This document shows, piece by piece, positions 44,601 to 53,396 of a DNA stretch of 64,000 nucleotides. Where the stretch lies: the NCBI GenBank assembly GCA_963924555.1, contig OZ004598.1, positions 3,620,501-3,684,500 of the forward strand, written 5' to 3'. The stretch is from Crambe crambe (lineage: Eukaryota > Porifera > Demospongiae > Poecilosclerida > Crambeidae). Below the pieces are notes generated by a model. The model saw nothing but the letters and a program-made list of their open reading frames with translations, was not told the DNA's origin and searched no databases. Within the stretch, counting starts at the first letter, position 1. Every line of letters begins with the position of its first letter. A program made the translations under genes and the position numbers.

Positions 44601-46300
44601 CTTTAGATTCCCAGCTGAGCCTGAAGGAGGAGGAGGTGGATAGTTGCTGTGAAGAGAAAGGACTGGGTGCCAAAGAAACATACATTTCTCAACAGGTATG
44701 ATTTAGCTAGCTAGCTTGCTTGCTAGTGTTTGAGCTATGAACTTTTTAGGGAAACCTAGTGATGATCCCCTTCATGTGGACTATGTGCCAAGGATTTTTG
44801 CTTTCAAGCAGAGTGTAAAATCACGGAGTGAGAGGCAGAACAAACGGCACCTACGGCTACAGCAACGAAGGGAAAAGGCTGCTGACCTGTAATAACAGTG
44901 CCATCGGACTTGGTAATCACCCAAGCTTCGTGGGCTTTATCAGCTCCACACTGACTGGGGTTAACGAACGCTTTCAGTACACAGATATCCTTGTTGATAC
45001 CTAACCTTCTCAACCACACAGTTCTGACATAATTAGTTTGAAAGTAGTTAAAGCCTTCCAGTTGTTTCCATGAAAGAAGTTGTAGACTCCAGGACGAGTG
45101 ATTAAGTAGCTGAATATATTCCACACAAGGCCATTCAACCATGTCTGACGAAAAACTATCATTTGGCAGGTAGGGATCATCTCCAATTACAACACCAACT
45201 TTTTCTAACTTAGCTTCATACCTAGCCTTCTCATCACCACCCAAACGCTGGAAATACTTGCTCATTTCAGTCAACCTCCACCACCTTCGATACACTATGC
45301 TCTATGCCAGCCAGCTGCTTTTGCCAACCAGGAGGCGTGATCGATCACATTGTAATCGTGCGGGGGGTGCGCGCTGAACTCATCTATAGCTAATTCTGCG
45401 TACTGAGGCAAAAATGATATTTCACTGCCACTGGAGTGAAAAAGGCACTGATTGGTCAAAGCTGAGTACCGTAGTCACTGTAATTCAAGCGCCACTATAA
45501 TTTAAGCGCCAGCTAGCAACTAATCACATTTTATTAGTTGTTAGAAAAGTGCCACACCTCTTCCTGTATTATTTTTAGGCGGCGCTTAAATAAATGCAAC
45601 CCACGTGGTCATTATTGAAGCAGCTTTTTTGGGAGGTGATGTCGTCCAAGCAGACTTCCATCAAGAGCTTTTTTGCCATGTTCTTGCTGTGTTACGTATT
45701 CAGCATTGAGCACTGGGGTCCAAACTGCCTGATACACGTGAAATCCTCTCACAACACAGTTACACACTGCTGAATGACAGCTGAAAGTGATTGGCACTGC
45801 TAGCAGCCATCTCCATGTTTTTGCAGTCCAGATAAGCTACAATTAACTAAGCGCCACTGTAATTTAAGCGCCACGCCCAGAGGAAGTGCATTTTTTAAGC
45901 CATAAGCTAAGCGCCACGCCTACATGGAATTATTATTTTCTGGCGCTTGAATTACAGTGACTACGGTATGCGCATGAATGGAATCATCATTTCTGTCAAT
46001 GGATGATAGACAAGACTACAAAGTTTTGTTCCTCATGGTCTAGCTACAACCATGAACGGTGCCTAACACTCCTACTCATGCACTTAAAAATTATGCTGTA
46101 CATGTGTAATTTATTGTAGCACATGTGTCTTATGACAATGCTGGCAAAAGTACACAGACATAACCATGCACATATGAAGGGAGATGACAACGTCAGCTTT
46201 AATAGCTACTTACCTCATCACACTTTGAAAGAATCTTTGAGAAACATTCCGGATTACTTGGTTTAACCCCAGGAGGCAAATCGTCCACTATAAAAGACAT
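38646..46300 (-). CDS. Ammonium transporter (Amt family), complete, 15 exons, 564 aa
   Basis: Exons from the start: 46300-46214, 44300-44223, 43926-43852, 43604-43485, 43138-43034, 42575-42368, 42107-41992, 41915-41869, 41732-41646, 41154-41117, 40870-40649, 40094-40001, 39703-39598, 39393-39254, 38817-38646. All have GT donors and AG acceptors and compatible phases, totalling 1695 nt including the TGA. Amt landmarks in order: DASATWVIICAILMFF (first helix), KYIDIFAGTFGFWLFGYAI, TATILGG, FDFAGSGLVHLCGGMGGL with the first channel His, a long Lys-rich loop with two Cys pairs, TTWFAFNAGS, NVVLGALVAVTGCCPFIDP, and FPVHGMCGFWGLLCVGIF with the second channel His. Amt proteins are trimeric membrane channels that pass ammonium or ammonia. 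A minus-strand AATAAA sits at 38427-38432. Confidence 0.9.
39015..39206. mobile_element. 192-bp MITE in transporter intron
   Basis: Inverted ends CAGAGAAACCTCTCTA and TAGACGAGTTTCACTG are flanked by TA (39013-39014, 39207-39208). Confidence 0.65.
39449..39566. mobile_element. 118-bp MITE in transporter intron
   Basis: Inverted ends TGGAACCTACGATAAAGGACA and TGTCCATTACTCAGAGGTTCCA. It lies 31 bp from the exon at 39598-39703. Confidence 0.55.
40191..40341. mobile_element. 151-bp MITE in transporter intron
   Basis: Inverted ends CAGTGGACTCCCTCTAATC and GATTAGAGGGAGTTCACTG are flanked by TA (40189-40190, 40342-40343). Confidence 0.7.
44536..44892 (+). pseudogene. THAP zinc-finger relic
   Basis: MVVSCCAYGCTNRFVKEG and GFFRFPAEPE give the start of a THAP domain with the C-x4-C pair. 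After one lost base in a GGA run near 44626, the next frame reads RRRWIVAVKRKDWVPKKH, followed by a GTATG donor at 44695. A probable second exon from about 44751 reads GKPSDDPLHVDYVPRIFAF and ends at the stop 44890-44892. This is the usual THAP order (CCCH finger, then a PSDDP..PDYVPS-like end). The Cys-His half between the exons is not found, so it is dead. THAP domains bind DNA in P-element and Kolobok-type transposases. Confidence 0.7.
44804..45295 (-). pseudogene. Fragment of the SWIM/YqaJ-type transposon-associated protein
   Basis: The frame starts MYRRWWRLTEMSKYFQRLGG and continues ARYEAKLEKVGVVIGDDPYL, then EYIQLLNHSSWS, WKQLEGFNYFQTNYVRTVWL, LKAFVNPSQ and KAHEAWVITKSDGTV. I recognise this as the region before the SWIM zinc finger in a widespread invertebrate family that often carries a YqaJ-like nuclease domain. 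The expected finger (C-x-C-x(n)-C-x-H) is absent: from about 44888 the frame simply reads the antisense of the THAP relic. A GT at 44888 could be an exon donor. Truncated; function in the element unknown. Confidence 0.6.
45469..45966. mobile_element. 498-bp MITE, full copy
   Basis: Ends CCGTAGTCACTGTAATTCA and TGAATTACAGTGACTACGG are flanked by TA (45467-45468, 45967-45968). Internal AAGCGCCA motifs recur on both sides. A truncated second copy lies at 46980-47232. Confidence 0.8.
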
Positions 46301-46481
46301 TCTGGTGACAAATGAGATCCCTGTTCTCGAGTACGAGTACTCCGCGATCCGTAGTTTTATGGAGAGCTGTGCGCATGCGTAAAGTGATTCTATGCTTCCC
46401 AAAGCGCATGCGCGCAGGTATGCTTAACCACGCCCATTTCTGGCACATTCGAGCCAGCAATAATTTTGTAACCACAGTACA
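46301..46481. promoter_or_regulatory. Putative bidirectional promoter
   Basis: 181 bp separate the ATG of the ammonium transporter (minus) from that of the dehydrogenase exon (plus). The interval is richer in G+C and contains two GCGCATGCG-type palindromes (near 46371 and 46404). Shared regulation is an inference. Confidence 0.45.
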
Positions 46482-46584
46482 ATGGCAATATTCCAGAAGA
46501 ATAGTTTTTGCGTAGTGACGGGCGCTAGCCGAGGTTTAGGAAGAGAAATAGCTTTACAACTCTCAAGAGAATGGATTCAAGCAG
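46482..46584 (+). CDS. Short-chain dehydrogenase (sepiapterin-reductase-like), first exon only
   Basis: The ATG at 46482 opens 34 codons ending in a GGTAAA donor (46585). They include VVTGASRGLGREIALQLS, the TGxxxGxG nucleotide-binding motif of classical SDR enzymes. The start, a few residues before the first strand, and the overall look resemble sepiapterin reductase, but one exon cannot settle the substrate. No second exon was found downstream: the next kilobase is MITE sequence followed by the receptor relic R7. Either the gene has a very long intron or its body was lost in a rearrangement. Confidence 0.68.
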
Positions 46585-46979
46585 GTAAAAAAGTCTATTT
46601 ATGAGCATTGCACAGCTGTTGTCAAATCTTGGTGTTAAATATTAACGGGGGACCTTTAAAGATGTCCCTTGTCCCTTGTAGAATGTATACATTTTCAATG
46701 GGAAATAGGGAAAATTAGAGGTTTTTCCATTTAGCAGAACCTCTTGTATCTAAGGCCACTATTTAGTTTCTCACCCCTCTGTTTAGGATTTGGCCATTTT
46801 TCTGGTTGCCATTTTTCTATACTACTTCTGACTGTATCATTCCTGTGGTTTTTTTTCTTCAAGAAATGACCGAATAAATAATAGCACTAATGGCCAATAT
46901 AGGGAGGGGTTGGACGGAGTCATGTTAATACATTTTCAATGGGAAATGGGGGTGTTTCCATTTAGCAGAACCTCTTGTA
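46585..46979. other. Repeat-derived spacer
   Basis: ATACATTTTCAATGGGAAAT followed by CATTTAGCAGAACCTCTTGTA occurs at about 46696-46752 and again at 46928-46980, a partial direct repeat. No exon found. Confidence 0.5.
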
Positions 46980-47232
46980 CCGTAGTCACTGTAATTCAAG
47001 CGCCACTATAATTTAAGCGCCAGCTAGCAACTAATCACATTTATTAGTTGTTAGAAAAGCGCCACACCTCTTCCTGTATTATTTTTAGGCGGCGCTTAAA
47101 TAAATGCAACCCACGTGGTCATTATTGAAGCAGCTTTTTTGAGAGGTGATATCGTCCAAGCAGACTTCCATCAAGAGCTTTTTTGCCATGTTCTTGCTGT
47201 GTTAGGTATTCAGCATTGAGCACTGGGGTCCA
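46980..47232. mobile_element. Truncated copy of the 45469 MITE
   Basis: Matches 45469-45723 closely, then stops at CACTGGGGTCCA, exactly where R7 coding similarity begins. Only one terminal repeat is present. Confidence 0.8.
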
Positions 47233-49152
47233 AGTGCAAGCATGAGAGTACTGCTATGATATGGCCAACATGAAGAACAATGTCGCTGTTATGATCATCA
47301 CTGTATTCTAGTAATAGCCAGTATGAAACTGTTAATATGGCCATTAAGACCATCACAAATATCAGAGCATTAGCATCTTGAAATTCTCGCATTCGTATTT
47401 TTCTTGTTTTTATTGCAACGGTCACGACTGTAAATATGAGGAGTAATACGTAAATGAGCATGAAGACGAGAAAGATTGTGATCTTTCCTGCACATCCTTG
47501 TTCCGTTTCAATGTAACCAGCTTTAACGGTTTCCGTAATCTTCAAGGAATGTGAACCTAGTGATGAAAATAAGATGAGTACAAGAATGTTTGGAGAGAGT
47601 ATTAAGATGACAAAGAGTGCCAATGAAGAATTTGACGACAGTTTCGTAATCTTTTTTGATGTGTTGAAGATGTGATATTAAACTCTTAACATTTTTATAA
47701 GTAGTGTTGCAAATATCAATGGAACAGCAAACGACATTCCATTCAACCACACTATGATATGGCAAAAACCAGTACTTATTACTGTTAGTTCAGTATTGAA
47801 CTTTAAATTTGTGATGAGAATCAAGAATACCAGGAGAAGATAGCAGCCAATGAAGATTAACATACTCAATGTTACACTTGTAGCTTTAATCTCTGCTGTA
47901 TTCCGATAGTATAAGTACAATATTAACATGATTGTAACAATAAAGAAACAGATGATAATCTTATTAATCGAGTTACATCATCGTCTGGTACAGTGCCATG
48001 AAAATAACTTTGGAGTGTGTTAGAATTACTTCAGTATAATTTTTCACTTGAGTAATTCCTACATTCCTTACAACTTGACTATCAGTAAATGTGATTCTTC
48101 CTGTTAAGCCCCAAAAATCAAGTGAAGAGATCTCATTGATAATAATTATTATTGCCATAAATATCATTTTTCATAACAGCTCTAATGATACTTTGAATAG
48201 CGTCATGTGAAACATTTGTGTGTATTGAGTCAGAAGCTGACCCATTCAATGCACATGCCTCACTTGAGGGATAATCATCGTCAATGTTGGTAGTGAAATC
48301 TTGATTGATTGATAAAACTCCTTCAAGCAGTTGCGAGTTGGAAATGCATTTTAATAATTCTACACTGTGGACTATATTCTGGCCATGTGAGATGATTCAG
48401 GTGTGCTATGTGAAGTATTTGACTGGCTTTATAGCAGCCCGCAGATAGGAATATGATCTTTGTATTCCAGTATAGGATGTGCTTGACTAAATTGCTATAA
48501 TCACTTTCTACTATTGCATATTCCATATATGTAGAAATTATCAGACTTTGTGCCTTAGTTTTTTTTTTAAGAAGTAAATTTGTTGTCTGTGAGAAGAATG
48601 TATCACGATTATCACTATTGTCCAGTTGAATTGCTTCAAAAGATGGAGGAATTCAAGGCATGCATTTATTATGACAGATGAAAATGATGACATATAGAAG
48701 ATGCCATGACCAGTGGCTGTGTTGGACACCAAAGATGTACACATCAGTGGGATAGTGATATTCATGCGTGAGAGGAGAGATGATACTATGACACTGTCAG
48801 TGTGACATGTGCTTACGATGCCAACTATGTTCTCCTTTGGCTGGTACATGTATGAATTGCTCTTGCATTTTGAATGAAAGCCTGAAGTAAATAATTTCCA
48901 CTCAGTAAATATTTTTGATTGCAGTAACTTCCATTGATCCATACAAGATGGAAGTTATATGTAGTGGAGTCATGAACACAATAGAAAAAAGTATCAACTT
49001 GTTGTAGCGACTTGTTGTAGCGAGGAATGAGAAACGACTGCTGTATCATTATAATATGGTGTTAGCAATAATAGGTAAGTTGCTTTCACTAACTGAAGTT
49101 TTGCCATGTATGAATACATGAGCAATATCACAATAAAAGTGAAGCAAGACAT
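47233..49152 (-). pseudogene. R7: shredded class C receptor
   Basis: Starts at the ATG 49152 with a signal peptide (MSCFTFIVILLMYSYMAKL). Family order is kept through at least six frame changes: a CVHDSTTYNFHLVWINGSY-like block (49049-48825), HGIFYMSSFSSVIINA (about 48700), HIAHLNHLTWPEY (about 48400), GLTGRITFTDSQVVRN (about 48090), KATSVTLSMLIFIGCYLLL (about 47870), then NALIFVMVLMAILTVSYWLL and HVGHIIAVLSC, where coding similarity ends at 47233. Several small deletions are visible, for example in the HLTWPEYAWIVHS segment. The last 15 or so residues are replaced by MITE sequence. Nearest to R4-R6 in the first-helix region (YYRNTAEIKATSVTLS). Confidence 0.85.
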
Positions 49153-49261
49153 CCTAATTTTAGCTAGCTATACTACTAGCCACAGCTAATTGACTTCATT
49201 TTATAGAAATCTGTAGAATCCCCAATAGCTGGCTAGCTACTGAGTAAACAACTTGAATTTT

Positions 49262-49965
49262 GGGAAGGGCCCAGAGATCAATTACCTAGCTATAGATATA
49301 TAAATGTTATTGTACACTTTCATATTCATGCAAAGTATATTCGCTATTCTGGTGCAGAGCTGATATACCATCACACAGTTAGCTAGTGTGGTTATGATAT
49401 GAATTCTTGGACTAGAGTGCATTTTGAATGAAAGCCTAAAGTTCGGTAGATTTTGATTGCAGTAAGCACCTCCATTGATCTGCACAAGATGAACACAATA
49501 ATTATAGAAAGAGGGGTTTAGTAAACAATAGTTTTTGGAAGGGGATCAATCAGCAATAATTGTATGTTATTGTACACTTTCACATTCATGCAAAGTAATT
49601 TTATATCTTAGGAACTAGCTATCCTGATGCAGAGCTGATTTAATCACACTGTTAATACTAGCTCCTTTGGCTGGTATGAAATCTTGGAGTAGAGTGCATT
49701 TGAATGAAAGCCTGAAGTAAATAATGTAGCTAACTCTTCCATTGATCTATACAAGATGAAGTTATAATTATGTAGTAGAATCATGAACACAATAATAATG
49801 AAAAAGGTATCAACTTGCTGTTGAAGTAGTGGAAAAAAGCTGTATACTGCATGAATGTGGTGTTAGTACTGCATGCAATAATGCGTAGATAAAGTCACTT
49901 TCACTAACTGATGTATAAATGCATGAGCAATATGTGAAGCAGCTGCAGGACATCCTAATTTTAGC
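49262..49965 (-). pseudogene. Two extra copies of the R7 5' end
   Basis: 49262-49510 and about 49511-49965 each carry the sequence TGTTATTGTACACTTTCA, an AGAGTGCATTTTGAATGAAAG-like block (R7 LLQAFIQNA region) and a CCATTGATC...ACAAGATG block (R7 WINGSY region). The second also has the R7 start, CAGGACATCCTAATTTTAGC. All are out of frame. Confidence 0.65.
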
Positions 49966-49995
49966 TAGCTATATAGCTAGCTAGCTAATTAGATA

Positions 49996-52920
49996 GCGTC
50001 ATTCATCAATAGTCGGCGAGGTTTAGTGCCAGGCTTATTATCTCACGAACACGCGTATCAATAACCTTGGTTCAAAGTCCAATCGTTAGAGTATTCATTA
50101 CTCTCTTAAAATTGCATTTTTCATTCCATAGGGCCAATTGGAAGTCAAGTTACATCACTGTTTATAACCGGAACTCGACGATATAAAGTCGGCGACCTCT
50201 ACCTATTGTCGTTATGCTCATAGAACACGCGTTAATTTATTGTCGGCAATTTGCAATTCAATTATTAATTTTTGTTCCAATTATTAATAAAGAAATACTA
50301 AATTGAAAAATAAAATATATGATCAAAAAGTAAAGTAAATGAACCTGTAAATTTACAATAATCATGATAAATCAAAAATCAGAGTGGAAGATTTGCATGC
50401 TCTAAGAGAAAATACTACCACACACTGGGCATGCTAAATTGCCCTCGCTATCTTTAGAAACACAATCTTCATGCATCCATTTCTTGCATTCTTCATCAGT
50501 ACATTGAACCCAACTCTTTACTGGAGCTCCATCAGTAGTCAGGTCATCAGCATACTCGCCAAAACAGACGGTGCATTCATTGCTTGTGCTCTCCATTTGT
50601 GGGCCTGAGGCAGCTTTCTTTTTACTGCGCGTCATAAACTCCTTTTTGTTCTCTTTTCTTGCCTCTTCTTTCTTCTTCTTCTCCAAGAGCTTCAACTCGC
50701 GCTCTTTGGCCTTTTCTTCAGCTTTCCTTTTTCGCTCCTCTTCCCTTTTTTCTTTCTCTGCTGCTTTTTTCTTTTTCTCTTCCTCTTTTAAAATTCGCTT
50801 CTCTTCACGCTCCCTTTTCTTCCTTTCCTTGGCTTCTTCTTCTTCCTTCTTCTTCCTCTCTTTCTCTGCAAACATTTCTAATGATTCTTGGCTTGTCAAT
50901 ACCCTTGCTGGACCTGGCTTCTTCCCCTTTGACCTTCTGGGTGTGGCTTGTGGAAACTTCAAAAATTCAGTTATTGGAGACGTCTTTTTAACAGGTGGAG
51001 TTGATGCTACAGTTGTTGACGTAGAATTAGCTGTAACAGTCTGTGTTGGCGTTGATGTTGTCAGTATTTTGTCAAGTGTGGTAGGGGTGGAAAAGGATGA
51101 GACTGGCATATCCAGCAAAACATTCATGCTGGATACACTTGAATTGGAAACAGCTAGAGGATCAACACAAGCCAATACCATCCTAGAATCAGCAATGGCA
51201 TCAGATACACCATGTATGGCATTCATGTCGTTGTCATGGACACCATGGACCCCAGTATCACACATCATATCATGCATATCCATGTTGGATTCATCACCAG
51301 CCGCACTACTGGAAGTACTGGGGAGGAATCCAGGGTGATTAATATTGATCCAGGTAACATAGTCTTTATCAATACACAAATCGTATCCATTCTCATATCG
51401 CCTCTGAAAAAGACTAACTTGCTCATCAGTAAATGTTGGTAGAGGAGGTTCTGGTATACTAAGTGGTAGCTTATTTTGTGCTAAATCATCATCTGATGAT
51501 TCATCAGTGGGAAGGTCAGAAATGGTAATAGCATCCCTATTAAGTGGGCATATACCTGTAGCTCGAAAACCATTAACAATAGTTTCAGGCTTTATCGCTT
51601 GGTACCAAGCCTTTGAAAACAAAGGTGAAAATCTTAACTTTGTAACCATAGCCCCATTGTTATCTGTCATAAATTTATGACAAACAGTTGACCAGTGTTT
51701 CTTTAAGGGTCCAAAGAAAGATATGTCCAAGGGCTGTGCGACATGGGTAGTGTTGGGGGGAATACAAAACACTATAATCCCTTGATGGGATGCCATAGTT
51801 ATGACCTCAGGGGTATAGTGACTCTTATGTCCATCCAATAATAGAATAACAGGACGATGGGGAGGGATATTTGGGATGAACAGTTTATCAAACCAATAAA
51901 AAAAAAGTTCTTGATCGATCCAACCACTCTCACTCATTCCGTAGAGAGTATGTGGGACTTCTCCCATCGTCCACTCGTGGTTGAACCGCTCCCCCTTTAA
52001 TATCACCATCGGTGGGAGCATTTGCCCAGCAGCATTACCACAAGCTACAACAGTGATCTGTGTTTTATTGCCAGAGGACAAGCCATGGACTTTGCGCATG
52101 CCTTTCAGTGCCACACGCTTTGGTTGTTTATGGTTCAAAGGCATGCCTGTTTCGTCCATGTTATAGATATGCATAGCCTTGTCAAGTAAATCGTTGTCAG
52201 TCAGTGTTTTTGTTAAAAGTTTGAAGTAGTTATCCATGTTATCCCTGGTTACAGCATTGCCCCTTACTTGTGAAAGAGCATCTGTTGACCGCAAGGAGAT
52301 TTTTGGGTGTCGATTGGTGAACCTTAACCACCAGCCTTCTCCATTAAAATGCTCATGCATCTTACCATTCTTCTGCAGAGTTTGTTTTAAGATGCTAATT
52401 ACCTCAATTTTTGTTTTTCCATACCCCATAGCAGCAGATTTCTTAAGGAATTCAACCAGCTCCTCCTCTTCTGCTTCAGTTAAATATGGCACTGGCCCTG
52501 GCTTAGTCCCGTGAGTCACTCTGCCAGATATTCTGTCCTTGAGCGTGGAAGGAGGAACACCATAGGACCTGGCAGCCACACTAGCGATCATTCTTCCTTC
52601 CCTGACGGCGTTTATGGCTGATACCATGGACTCATCGGACCATGTCTTCAACCTCTTAGGCCTGTTGGCAGATACCTGCTTCTTTTTCCTCTTCCCCCAC
52701 GACTTAGAAGCTGCCTCGGCCCTTCTTGACCTCGCTGGCATTAGTAGACAGCTAGAAAGTAGATAGCTAACTGAAACAAACGACAGATTCCACACTAACA
52801 CTCCTTCCCGGCTAACACGCGGTACTCAGTAAATTATTATAATTTCCGTGTCATTATTGTAAATTTTGCCGACATTTGATTGCCGACAATAGGTACTGGA
52901 CGACAATTGATGAATGACGC
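49996..52920 (-). mobile_element. Complete pogo-superfamily DNA transposon, 2925 bp
   Basis: Ends GCGTCATTCATCAATAGTCG and CGACAATTGATGAATGACGC are inverted. TA flanks both sides (49994-49995, 52921-52922), the expected target duplication. Subterminal GTCGGC-type motifs recur at both ends (50012, 50188, 50243; 52868, 52882). It has an intact transposase gene and landed in the array of R7 5' copies. Confidence 0.9.
50402..52741 (-). CDS. Pogo-type transposase with C-terminal PHD-like finger, 779 aa
   Basis: Start at the ATG 52741 (MPARSRRAEA); the frame is open 20 codons further upstream, but those residues look non-coding. Basic N-terminus; psq-type helix-turn-helix (about 33-72, ending YGVPPSTLKDRI); CENP-B-type second HTH (about 85-165). 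The catalytic core has Asp196 in YNMDETGM, Asp303 in LLLDGHKSH and Asp339 in THVAQPLDISFFGPLKKHW, with 35 residues between the last two. After a Ser/Thr-rich linker comes a highly charged Lys/Glu coiled coil (about 620-705), then a Cys/His finger (CTVC, CTDEEC, WMHEDC, CPVC). The finger is PHD-like and might read histone tails (inference). The frame has no lesions, so the element may be recent or active. Confidence 0.9.
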   Translation of the reverse strand: MPARSRRAEAASKSWGKRKKKQVSANRPKRLKTWSDESMVSAINAVREGRMIASVAARSYGVPPSTLKDRISGRVTHGTKPGPVPYLTEAEEEELVEFLKKSAAMGYGKTKIEVISILKQTLQKNGKMHEHFNGEGWWLRFTNRHPKISLRSTDALSQVRGNAVTRDNMDNYFKLLTKTLTDNDLLDKAMHIYNMDETGMPLNHKQPKRVALKGMRKVHGLSSGNKTQITVVACGNAAGQMLPPMVILKGERFNHEWTMGEVPHTLYGMSESGWIDQELFFYWFDKLFIPNIPPHRPVILLLDGHKSHYTPEVITMASHQGIIVFCIPPNTTHVAQPLDISFFGPLKKHWSTVCHKFMTDNNGAMVTKLRFSPLFSKAWYQAIKPETIVNGFRATGICPLNRDAITISDLPTDESSDDDLAQNKLPLSIPEPPLPTFTDEQVSLFQRRYENGYDLCIDKDYVTWININHPGFLPSTSSSAAGDESNMDMHDMMCDTGVHGVHDNDMNAIHGVSDAIADSRMVLACVDPLAVSNSSVSSMNVLLDMPVSSFSTPTTLDKILTTSTPTQTVTANSTSTTVASTPPVKKTSPITEFLKFPQATPRRSKGKKPGPARVLTSQESLEMFAEKERKKKEEEEAKERKKREREEKRILKEEEKKKKAAEKEKREEERKRKAEEKAKERELKLLEKKKKEEARKENKKEFMTRSKKKAASGPQMESTSNECTVCFGEYADDLTTDGAPVKSWVQCTDEECKKWMHEDCVSKDSEGNLACPVCGSIFS

Positions 52921-52922
52921 TA

Positions 52923-53260
52923 TGTGGAATCCCCAATAGCTAGCTAGCTGGCTATTAATTATAGCTAGCTACTGAGTAAACAACTTGAATTTAGTAAACA
53001 ATAATTATTGGGAAGGAGGATCAAATGTATGTTATCGTACACTTTCATATTAGGAATTATTTTGGTGTAGAGCTCCTTTGGTTGGTATGAATTCTTGGAG
53101 TAGAGTGCAAATGAAAGCCTGAAGTAAATAATTTCAGTAGATTTCGATTGCAGTACCTAACTTTCATTGATCTATCTGTACAGGATGGAAGTTATAATTA
53201 TGTAGCTATAATTATAGCTAGTAGAATTATGAACACAATAACTTTTGGATTAGCTAATAA
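52923..53260 (-). pseudogene. Fourth copy of the R7 5' end
   Basis: Starts GGAATCCCCAATAGCTAGC like the R7 upstream flank at 49214, then repeats the TTGGTTGGTATGAATTCTTGG, GAATGAAAG-like and CATTGATCTATCTG blocks of the copies at 49262-49965. The pogo element separates it from the others. Confidence 0.6.
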
Positions 53261-53396
53261 TAAATGTAATAATTATGTTATTGTACACTTTCATAATTAT
53301 TCATGCAAAGTAAATTTTATTTCTTATAATAGGAACTAGCTATTTGATTAAAACTTTTGACACACAGGGCAGTTTAATGACTAATTTTGGTTTCTT

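Larger units (their letters stand above)
44453..45389. mobile_element. 937-bp element with THAP and SWIM-family gene pieces, in transporter intron 1
   Basis: Both ends read CTATAG, five variable bases, then TTCAGCGCGCACCCCC. The inner TIR continues through a shared TACAA(C/T)GTGATCGA. Left end at 44453, right end at 45389. No clear target duplication. Inside are a THAP-domain relic on the plus strand (44536-44892) and a minus-strand frame (45295 to about 44889), which meet tail to tail. Confidence 0.7.

Noticed and set aside
45612-45797. 61-codon minus-strand frame
   Set aside because: Interior of a MITE that is repeated at 46980; no protein resemblance.
50571-51338. 255-codon plus-strand frame rich in Phe and Ser
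   Set aside because: It is the antisense of the Lys/Glu-rich coiled coil of the pogo transposase; composition artefact.
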